The translations under genes were made by a program, and so were the position numbers. Positions 22,310-31,199 of a DNA stretch of 64,000 nucleotides are shown here, one piece after another. The notes under the pieces are model-generated. The model did no database searches. It was not told where the DNA came from and was given only the letters and a program-made list of their open reading frames with translations. The stretch's first letter is position 1. Each line of letters starts with the position of its first letter. This DNA comes from Tricholoma matsutake. Taxonomy: Eukaryota; Basidiomycota; Agaricomycetes; Agaricales; Tricholomataceae. Location: contig AP026542.1 of NCBI GenBank assembly GCA_026075535.2, forward strand, positions 5,022,001 through 5,086,000, read 5' to 3'.

Positions 22310-23125
22310 TCAATCACTGCATGCATGTCCACTCTCTTCAATCCCACAGTCAGAGTGATTTTGGGTTTTATTTGGGCAGAGCAGATAAAGAATTTAGGGG
22401 TTCTCAGAAATTGCACTTGCAAATGTTCATTGTCACATGATTGGATTTTGTCTTCCTTGACTTTGATTTCCTTTTCAAGATTTCCCTGAGTTTCCTCTGA
22501 TACTAATTCATTATAACAGTTCTGGTTTCACCAATGGGGAAACCTTCACTGGGACTCTTCCACAAAATTCTGCTGCCTGCCTTCCTCCTGCTTCACTTTC
22601 TCCATTGTAGCTTCCCTAATATGTCTCTTCTGCTTGCAATTCCTAGAAATATGTCCTAACTGCCCACAGTTGAAACATTTGAGTGGGGCATGTCTCCTCA
22701 CTTGATCAACCTCCATAGTGTCTGGTGCTGCTGGTGCCCCAACAATAGATGTCACTGCCATGGACAGTAGCTGTGCACTCGGAGTTTGCACAGCCAATTG
22801 TGCCTGTGGCACCTTTCCTTTCTCAGACTTTCCCCCTGATGGCTTTCCAAATTTACTACTTCCATACATCAACTTTGAGTTGGCCTGTTCCTGCCAATAT
22901 TGCTGATCAAGGTGCATAGCCCAATTGTACCACTCGTACAACTGCTCTTGCATAGAAGGTACTCAGTAGATAGACTTGAATAATGAGGGATTCAATCCTG
23001 CTTTCAAAAATTCTATCAACATGGCTTCTCCCATATCCATCTGTGAAGCTTCTGCTTTGATCTATGGCATATCACCTGCAGACAGATGGGCAGACAGAGA
23101 GGATGAACCAGGAGTTGGAACAGTA
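22310..23125 (-). pseudogene. gag: Gypsy-2-like remnant, protease N-terminus and gag (right piece)
   Basis: Continues the remnant: protease upstream region (22310-22545), then gag with an intact CCHC knuckle CFNCGQLGHISRNC (about 22690-22630) and a frame ending NFVEESQ at 22546, as in Gypsy-2. Upstream gag homology ends near 23062. There it abuts a plus-strand integrase scrap (HLQTDGQTERMNQELEQYL, 23067-23125) in the opposite orientation, so an internal inversion or recombination has joined distant parts of a related element. The copy is much older than Gypsy-2 but keeps an arginine where Gypsy-2 gag has TGA. Confidence 0.82.
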
Positions 23126-24643
23126 TCTGCACCAGAGATCACTCATTTGCCCACTCATTTCTCTTCCCAATCAGGTTTGTACTGGTACAGCAGTTGTATG
23201 TGGTGTATTCTGGTTGACTATTGATTACTTACAACCATTCATTAACAAAATGAATGGTGTCTCCATGAATCTTGCAAATGTCAGGTTCATTCAGAATGTT
23301 ATGCAGTCCATTTTCATCCCAGTGATGGATGGCATCTACAGTGCAACACAATGATGAGGAGTTAACAAAGACATGGAAGACCACATACTTGGTATAAGCT
23401 TGAATGGTCTGAGAATGGTGTCTTCTCTGTCCTTCACATCATCACTGTGAGGGGTATCAGGCCTCCACGGGTCCACTTCACAAAAGAGCACCATATCAGT
23501 GAGAGGTCAGTGCAACAAACAGACCTTCACCATCAATAAAGGCCAAACAGTCTGCAGCAAGGTCAAAATCTCCAAGAGCATTTATGGCCATGATATTGGG
23601 AAGAGAGGGAACTGCAAAGTATTTCCTGGGTGGGAATGCCTACAAATAATATTAGATATGAATGGGACGAGGATAAAATAATGGAAATTTCTGATCTGTT
23701 TGCAAATTTTCGACTGATATTCAAGAGTCAGTCTACATGAGATGATGTGGGGGTGATTATGATCTGGTGGCCCAGTCTGCATAAGGAACAAAATGCCTAT
23801 TCAATATCAATAGATACAGAAAAGCAATTACATACAGTATAATAGCCCCACTGTGTGCAAACTTGGAAAAGCCACAGCTGCCAGCTTTGATCCAAAGTTG
23901 TCTTTTGGTATTGGGGATCATCAAATGTTCCAAAGCACTAAGCAAAGAATAAGTATGTAGGACCAGACAGACTGGTACTAACTTCCTCTATTGTCTGATT
24001 AGAATTGTTAGATGAGCACTCTGAGACAACATGCTGTGATTTTTCATGATTTGTGCAGCGCCCACAGAACAGCTATGAGAAGTACTGACCTCTCTGATCC
24101 ATCTAGAGTAATTTATGATTGAAAGGTCAATGGAAAATTTAGGTGATAGCATAACCATCCACCTGATATGATTGAAAGCTAGGTAGGCTGGGGCCCATCC
24201 AAGCAGTTTGTTCAAGGCTGCACAGAAATCATCAAAAGCTGTACTGCCAACTGCCAGATCCCAGTTCTTGCTTTGCCATGCACCTAATGGACTCTGAACA
24301 ACATATTGTCAGGTATGTGATGATACATGGTATTGGTTTCTGAAGTTTCATACCTCAAGTACTGATACAAAATCCTCATCATCCTCAAGGCCAGCAAGCC
24401 CAAAAAGAGCCTTGAGACAAGATGAAAAGATGTGTTGGTCTAGAATAAAATCAATGGCTTTGATTGAGTTCTCAAGGTGGGCAGAACACTTTGGGTCAGC
24501 ATAAATGCAGATGAAGTCCATGTATTGCCAGTTTGTGATAGCAGCATGTGTAATGGCTGCCATGGTTCAGGTGAGAGCCTTGAATGGATGAAGTTTGGAA
24601 AACAAACCACTGGACACAATGGATCTGAAGACAAGGTCAGGAT

Positions 24644-25761
24644 TAGGGCACAGCACAGCACAGGTATGGGTAACACCGTGTGTTTCCAGTCATGGATATG
24701 CACAGGTACAGGTACGGGTATGGGATTGCCATACCCAGGCAACACCGTACCCTTTTCCATGGTGTTATGGGTATGTGTGGGTATGCCAGTACCCGGATTT
24801 TGGTCAGGTGAGTAATCATCTGACCTTGTTGAATACTCATGACACGTCTGATTCTAAACTATATGATGATCCAACCACCACCATAGCATGGCCCAAATGA
24901 TGCGAATCATTGTTTGGGCCTATAGTAAGTTTTTTTGTGTTTCATTTCTTGTTTTTTGTAAACTAATTGATTATGTTTCTTCTTTTTCAGGTTCTAAACT
25001 ACTGATAATGATGGATGACAACAGCTAACGACACACACCCAACAGTGCCACGTCACCTGGGCCCATGGTAAGTTTTTTTTTGTTCATTTCTTTTTTTGTA
25101 AACTAACTATGTTGTTTCTTTCATTTCCTAGATTGGAATTCCCTAAGAATGAGGAGCTCATATGGAATGACCCCACACCAATGCTGCCACATCACGATGG
25201 CACACCACCCACCCCAGCCTCATGAGCAACTGCTTGTGGGGTGGATAGCCTGTGGAATGATGACGATGACCAGGAGGAGGACCCAAGGACCCAACTGCCA
25301 CCACGAGCAACTGCTCATGGGGTGGAAACGGGGATCAACGACTACAGGCAGCACCCCCCCCTCTCTCACTGCAAATGCGAGTGGGGGGGTTACTCATTCT
25401 GTTCTCGGTGACTACAGGCACCACCTCCCTCCCTGGCTCCAAACGCGAGAGGGGGGGTTTTTTGTTTGTTTTCATTGACTACAGGCACCACCACCCCCTC
25501 CCTCACTCGAAATGTGGAGGGGGGTTTTCTATATTAATTTAATGTAATTTATTTATTAGAATAGGTCCACCACCCCCTCCCTCACTCCAAACACAAGGGA
25601 GGGGGTTTCTATTAACTTAGTTTAGTGTAATAAGTTATTAAAATATGTATTCTTTTCAAAACCCACAAATAACCATGGGTAACCCGCGGTAACACCGTAC
25701 CCATACCCATGCAGGTATGGTGTTCACAGGTATGGGTAAGGGTTACCCATGCTGTGCCCTA
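24644..25761. mobile_element. hAT-2b: non-autonomous hAT transposon inserted in the S28 gene
   Basis: Same family as hAT-2a in the opposite orientation. Ends TAGGGCACAGCACAGC and ...ACCCATGCTGTGCCCTA; perfect 8-bp duplication GTCAGGAT (24636-24643, 25762-25769). 1,118 bp. Contains the empty site for LTR G, hairpin 24890-24920, introns 24925-24990 and 25068-25131, GAGCAACTGCT palindromes (25225, 25302) and four C-rich blocks each next to a CTCACTC(G/C)AAA-type word (25350-25600). Excision with one duplication copy restores the S28 reading frame. Confidence 0.95.
24890..25131 (+). repeat. Hairpin-intron modules, copies 5 and 6 (in hAT-2b)
   Basis: Hairpin GGCCCAAATGATG...CATTGTTTGGGCC, then TATA and a 66-nt intron GTAAGTTTTTTTG...TTCTTTTTCAG (24925-24990), a short exon-like piece GTTCTAAACTACTGATAATG to CACCTGGGCCCATG, then a 64-nt intron GTAAGTTTTTTTTTG...AACTAAC...TTTCCTAG (25068-25131). 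The second hairpin has lost its first arm. Confidence 0.78.
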
Positions 25762-26342
25762 GTCAGGATAGAGAACTTTCATATCAGCAGCTTAGGCACC
25801 AGCATAAGAGCCCTACAATTTAATGAGGGCTTTGGAGAATAAAATCCCATATGTACCCCATAGTATATCCAGGGCATTCCAGGAGCTGTCAGGTCTTCAT
25901 CAATCCCATCAAACTGGACATTAGATATGAAGTTTGCACTATCAGCAGCTGCCTGTTCATTATTAGGCCATCTGGGCATAACAGCATGATACTCATGGAT
26001 GATAATATGTTTGAACTGGTAAGTACTGGAGTGAATCTGTTGTGAGATTGTTAATGGGAATAGACTCTCCTACAGACAACTGTAATGTCAAAAGTTGGAA
26101 GGATACTGCAACTGACACACATAGTACCAATGTTCCAATGTGACTCCAACACCATGGGTGGCTTTTGCTAGAATGTCAACAATTCCCATATCTAAAAATG
26201 GCAGCCAATCCTACAAGCTGTTTATGCAAAATCTTTGGAGTTTTCACAGAGGTGACACACCTGTCCACTCATTTTGCCTCCATCCAGAACAATCACAGGC
26301 CCCCCACCATTTGGCATGTAATGCCTATCGTTTACCCAGTAC

Positions 26343-26709
26343 TGCCAGCTTAGTGTTGCCTTGACCAACTTGGGGCATTTTGTATTTTTAGAATAACTTG
26401 ACACAATGCACTCAGCCTGCTTAGTGTTGAGAGAGGACCCATTGACTTTCAGGGCTCTCTATTCATGTAAATATCTTCAGAATTTATTGGAATTGATATT
26501 GCCTTTGACTCATTTTTTGCAAGTCAACCAGCAAAAATGAGTCAAGGGCAATATCAATTCCAATAAATTGTATAGAATTCTGAAAATATTTACATGAATA
26601 GGGAGCTCCCAAAATCAATGGGTCCTCTCTCAACACTAAGCAGGCTAAGTGCATTGTGTCAAGTTATTTTAAAAATACAAAAATGCCCCAAGTCAGTCAA
26701 GGCAACACT
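26343..26709. mobile_element. Fold-back element (near-perfect 358-bp palindrome)
   Basis: Two arms of about 170-180 bp, AGTGTTGCCTTGACCAACTT and its inverse, separated by almost no loop (centre near 26525, TGCAAGTCAACCAGCA). Flanked by AGTAC on both sides (26338-26342, 26710-26714), with nine extra bases TGCCAGCTT on the left. Inserted in S28 coding sequence at the YWVN codons. A transcript would fold into a long hairpin. Confidence 0.85.
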
Positions 26710-27031
26710 AGTACCACTGATGGAACATATGTTTCAATGAGTTTGAGAAGTGGTCCAGAGGCTGTTGGAACCACTGCGCATGGAAGTCCATTGTCCTAGG
26801 GTCCTGCATAGGTGGCAGTTGCATGTCCTGGACAAGCAACACAGGTGATTTATTCGATGTGAGAGAACTTGTAAACCTGTTTGTAGCTTTGGCAGCTTCC
26901 AACTTCCAAAGATTGACTCCCTGTGGGTCGAGAAGTTGGAAAAGCCCAGGACTTGGAGCACAATATGTAGGTGGGATGAAGTGAAGTGAAGCTATTGAGC
27001 AGAGAGCATATCTGAGTATAGCATGTGCCAT

Positions 27032-27779
27032 GACAGTACTTACAATAACTGTCAGAGGCTCAAAGCACCTTTCAGATTGGGAGAGGAAATTATATCACAC
27101 CTGACTAACATGCAGCCAATTCAGCTCGCATCTTTTTCTGGATAGTCAAGGGAAATCAAATTATGTCCTGTCGACAATTATTAGGATCTCCAAGGATACG
27201 CATACAGGTAAGCACTTGCAATCAAAGGCTTGACCCGAGGCCGAAACTAACCTATGGCAACAAAGACTGGACAGCTTGTTTTCTTTCAGATCCTACCATG
27301 ATTTTTAAGCATGTCAGTTTGATAATGAGAGTCAGACCCCAGAAACCTCTTCCAATATCTAATGATGAATATCTGAAGTCAGTTTCTAAGTGAACAATTA
27401 GGTTTTGGAACAACAATAAATTATATCTGAAGCCATTTCTGTATTTCAGCATATATATCAGGTTCAGTGACCAATTGGTGACCGACAGAGAGTTGCCATG
27501 AATATTGCATGTGATAATGTGATCTTGACATGTGTCCAATGTGTTGCATTTTTATATATGCAAAGATCTGTTGGTGCATGGTTCTTGACCATATGTATAT
27601 AGTTTTAATAGTCTCTGCTCTAATACTTGATTACAGCTTTATTTTTTTTGCTTCAAAACCCTGTACTGACTTTATTATGATAAATTACTCCAATCTAAAC
27701 AAAAGAAGATCTGGCTGCTGGAATAAAATTGGGTGCACAACACTGAACAGTAACAAGTTGAAAATCCATTAACAGCTAT
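27032..27779. other. Upstream flank of the S28 gene
   Basis: No gene seen. A segment at 27260-27360 (ACTGGACAGCTTGTTTTC, GATTTTTAAGCATG) is about 80 percent similar to 30553-30655 on the other side of the 27790-30150 element, so the region has been duplicated. Confidence 0.5.
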
Positions 27780-28047
27780 AGGATTGAAGGAGTACTTTAC
27801 ACTCCCCCACCTATTCCGGTTGGATTCCAGTTGTCTGGCCAGAATTTCTGGAATTTCTGGAATCCAGTGGAATTTTTTTTGTATGTAGTTTTCCCTATGC
27901 AGCACAATTGCAGTCGGAATAAGGATCCAATTTCCACTTGGAATCCCCAGAATCTGACCAGACTCATCACAACTGGACTAACCAGAATGCATGGACTAAC
28001 CAGAATAACCAGAATGCATGTGCTTTCCCAAATAAAAGTTTCACATA

Positions 28048-28125
28048 AAGTAAGAATTGAACACTCGACCTTGGGTCTACACGGGTTTACACACAGAACA
28101 ACACACTTAACCACTGATCTACCAA
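28048..28125 (-). other. tRNA-like sequence with Pol III box motifs (left arm)
   Basis: On the minus strand: TAGATCAGTGGTTAAG fits a Pol III A box, and GTTCAATTC about 50 bases on fits a B box. No full cloverleaf is apparent, so it is a tRNA relic or SINE head rather than a tRNA gene. Confidence 0.5.
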
Positions 28126-28399
28126 GTCTTTATTCCTACTTACATTTAATACCTTTATTACCCTTTAATACCTTTATTACCTAATTAAGGGTGTAGTAAC
28201 CAGGCATATGCATACTAATAGCTGCATGCATTGCATGACACGTGACACATGAGTGCCAGCTCACAACCACCACCACCGTTGTCAATGCTGCCTCCTCCTC
28301 TCCACTCTACCACCACCACTGCATGTGCACCCACCACCAGCACTCCCATGCCCACTCCCACCATCACCACCACCTTCAAATGAGATAACTAGATGGAAT

Positions 28400-28511
28400 G
28401 CGGGCCCAAATGACGGCAACTGTCATTTGGGCCATAGATAAGTTTTTCTTTTTTTTCTTTTTTTGCTTTTTGTTTTATCAATCAACTAATTGTATTTTAT
28501 TGCTTTTTAGG
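28400..28511 (+). repeat. Hairpin-intron module, copy 7
   Basis: Hairpin GGGCCCAAATGACGG...CTGTCATTTGGGCC (28402-28433), then ATAGATAAGTTTTTC (a degraded 5' splice site), CAACTAATTG and TTGCTTTTTAG, then GTTATATACTACTGGGG, matching the post-intron segment in hAT-2. Confidence 0.72.
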
Positions 28512-28869
28512 TTATATACTACTGGGGACGACCTGCCACAATGAAAAATGCACAACCCATGCCCATGCCCACCCAATCCCCTCCTCCCCATTCAAATGGA
28601 ATGTGATGCTGTTGACATGGGCTAGGAGGGTGCAGAGGGATGCCAGGAGACCCCAGAAGGGGGGTACCTGCCTAGTAAGCACCCACCAACCTCTGTACTC
28701 ATGCCACATCACACTGATGCGCCCAGACCCCCCCCAAAAAAAAAAAAAACAGAAATCCAAACAGGGGATGACAGCGATGAATGACAATGGCAATGAATGA
28801 CAATGGCAATGAATGACAACAGCGATGAATGACAACGGCGATGAATGACAACGGCGATGAATGACAACG

Positions 28870-29470
28870 GCGATGAATGATGACAAGCCACCCACCCCCA
28901 GCCTCATGAGCAACTGCTCGTGGGGTGGTTCATGGGTGGAATGATGCCCAGGTGCAGGAACAGGAGACAACAACGACACACCACCCACCCAGGCACAGGG
29001 ATAGGAGACGACGATGCACCACCCACCCCCAGCCTCATGAGCAACTGCTCATGGGGTGGATCGCGGGTGGAACAACAATGATGACAAGCCACCCACCCCC
29101 AGCCCCACAAGCAACTGCTCATGGGGTGGAACGTGGGTGGAACAATGCCCAGGCACAGGGATAGGAGATGACAATGCACCACCCGCCCCCAGCCTCATGA
29201 GCAACTGCTCATGGGGTGGATCACGGGTGGAACAACAACAATGACAAGCCACCCACCCCCAGCCCCACAAGCAACTGCTCATGGGGTGGAACATGGGTGG
29301 AACAATGCCCAGGCGCAGGGATAGGAGACGACAATGCACCACCCGCCCCCAGCCTCATGAGCAACTGCTCATGGGGTGGATCATGGGTGGAATGACAATG
29401 GCAACAAGCCACCCACCCCCAGCCTCATGAGCAACTGCTCCTGGAGTGGATTGTGGGTGGAATGACAGAC
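28870..29470. repeat. Minisatellite with GAGCAACTGCTC palindromes
   Basis: About 3.5 copies of a unit near 180 bp, each with two CCACCCACCCCCAGCC...GAGCAACTGCTC...GGGGTGGA half-units and an AACAATGCCCAGGC spacer. 28770-28875 is a related GATGAATGACAACGGC 12-18 bp repeat. The long frames in both strands are repeat artefacts. Confidence 0.85.
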
Positions 29471-29865
29471 AACACACCTAGCACAGCAGGGTCACATCCC
29501 CTCCCCCACCCCTGCACTTTGTGTTGGGAGGGATTTTTTTTGTACTTTTAATTATTTATTAGTATTGTGCCCCCCCTTCCCCATTTTGCATGGGGAAGGG
29601 ATTTTTTTCTTCATGTTTTTACCTCCCCCCTTGCGCCAAACATGAAGGGTTAGCTTTTTATGTATATAAATAAAACTCCCTCTCGCATCTTGTGAGAGGG
29701 AGGATTTTTTGTTTATGTATGTAATCACAATCATCCCCACTCCCTCGCATTCAATGTGAGGGATGTGGCTAATTAAAAAATTTTGATCTTAACTACTTCG
29801 AAAAAAATTAGAGTTGTGAGTTTAAGTGTCATGAATAAACCTTATATTACTAACTAATAATTCTC

Positions 29866-29950
29866 CTGTGGCTCAACTGGTTAAGCACACATGTTGGGTT
29901 TGTCATGTGATCACTCTAATCAAGATGTCTTGAGTTCAATCCTTACCCGG
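29866..29950 (+). other. tRNA-like sequence with Pol III box motifs (right arm)
   Basis: GTGGCTCAACTGGTTAAG matches the A-box consensus and GAGTTCAATCC the B box, followed by TTACCCGGCA. Orientation is outward, mirroring the left-arm copy. Confidence 0.55.
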
Positions 29951-30160
29951 CACAAATATATCTTGTAGGCACTTTGACAACTTAAGACTTGAAATTGGAC
30001 TATCCATTAGGGTATATACTCTAAGTTGAGCATCTGGAGTAACCAGAATCTGGTCAGAATAACTGGAATAACTGGACTCCAATCAGAATAACTGGACTCC
30101 AATCAGAATAACTGGACTCCAATCAGAATAGGTGGGGGAGGGTAAATTACAGGATTGAAG

Positions 30161-31087
30161 CATTGCACTCCTGCATACTTACTAACTTAGTATGTGTATT
30201 GCATGATGTGTCATGTTTGATGCATGTTCTGGGACTATCACATGCATCATACATTTCCATTTTGAGCTAATGGACACCTACATTGCCCCTTCCATTGTTC
30301 TGGGAAAAGGGAAAAAGAACTGCATGGCACACTCCAACAATTTTTTTTTTAAAACATGTGTTAAGATCACATGTCACATGCACGTTTTATGACAACTTAC
30401 CCTGTGATCACTGGATATGTAAGTATCAACCCATAAATGGAAGGCAATGCAGCATCATCTGAGAACTTGCATATACTGCACCAAACAACGCATTTGCAAG
30501 TGCATGAGCACAATTTTGCATGAGGTTGCCAATAGTCATATCAAGTCATGTATGGCAAGAACTGGACAGCTTGTTTTTTTCAGTTCCTGCTGTGATTTTT
30601 AAGCATGCCAGTTGATGAGCAAAAGTTGGACCCCAAAAACCTTTTCCAACACTTATCTAGTGTATATCACGGTTATGGGTTTTCCCATGGTTTCCAGTTC
30701 CTGGTGTGTATGGGTATGGTCTATCAAATGTCAGAACTGTGTAATACCATACCCGTTTGGAAGGTGTTGTGGTGTTTGGTGGTGTCACCATGGCATCAGA
30801 TGGACTGCATCTTGGCCATTGCCATTTTGGTTGTTTAAGTAGGTTGATTTGACATGTGCCCTCTCTCATTAACAATGTTTTGTTCTGGGCTAGCCCCAAA
30901 CATAACAATTGTCTTCCTTCTTGTCTTCCTTCCTTTCTGCCTCAATGCTTGGGATTAACCCATTTTAGCCCTTTCTGCCCTCATCAATCACTGTCCTGAC
31001 ACTACAGTGTGTTGTTGGTAGGGTTGGCTCATTACATCCATCTCTTGATGAACTTCAAGTGTCAATGGCATCCCAAGGCTTCCACCA
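30161..31087. other. Flank and 5' region of hAT-4
   Basis: No gene. 30553-30655 resembles 27260-27360. From about 30659 the DNA has GGGTATGG, CCATACCC and GTGTTGTGG words like the subterminal regions of hAT-2, which suggests the left end of hAT-4 starts near here. The exact end was not found. Confidence 0.45.
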
Positions 31088-31199
31088 ATGACTACTCTTC
31101 AGCATTGTTCTCTTCTTTCTTCCAATCCTCCAGGGAATCTGCGGGATCTCAGGTTTCTATTTAATCCACCTTCATTTCATAATTCTACACTCCAACTCC

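Larger units (their letters stand above)
23229..27031 (-). pseudogene. Serine carboxypeptidase S28 family protease, disrupted
   Basis: The only host-type gene recognised. Minus-strand exons from an N-terminal signal-like sequence (27031; MAHAILRYALCSIASLHF) through FQQPLDHFSNS (about 26770), YWVNDRHYMPNGGGPVIVLDGG (26335-26270), NNEQAAADSANFISNVQFDGIDEDLTAPGMPWIYY (25965-25860), the catalytic serine motif GGSYAGA (around 25805), VLYPD/LVFRSIVSSG, ADPKCSAHLENSIKAIDFIL, NFSID..IINYSRWIRE and a C-terminus HHWDENGLHNILNEP with the probable catalytic histidine, ending in TAA at 23229-23231. Family members are secreted acid peptidases cleaving after proline. hAT-2b (24644-25761) sits between YPD and LVF, and a fold-back element (26343-26709) sits in the YWVN codons. 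TAA and other stops (one just after the GGSYAGA motif) show decay. Exon borders are approximate. Confidence 0.85.
27790..30150. mobile_element. Non-autonomous inverted-repeat transposon, class uncertain
   Basis: Ends GAGTACTTTACACTCCCCCA and ...GGGGGAGGGTAAATTAC form inverted repeats of about 25 bp (shared CTCCCCCACCTATTC). A 10-bp direct repeat AGGATTGAAG flanks them (27780-27789, 30151-30160). A 9-10 bp duplication would suit Mutator-like elements, but no transposase is present. Subterminal regions carry CCAGAAT/CTGGACTCCAATCAGAATAA short repeats (27835-28020, 30035-30130). The inside has outward-facing tRNA-like sequences, one hairpin-intron module and a GAGCAACTGCTC minisatellite. Confidence 0.8.

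Noticed and set aside
28512..29412. Long histidine/serine/cysteine-rich frames on the minus strand
   Set aside because: Repeat artefacts over the GAGCAACTGCTC minisatellite and GATGAATGACAACGGC repeats.
28048..29950. Functional tRNA genes
   Set aside because: A- and B-box motifs are present but no convincing cloverleaf or anticodon stem could be drawn; both lie inside a transposon.
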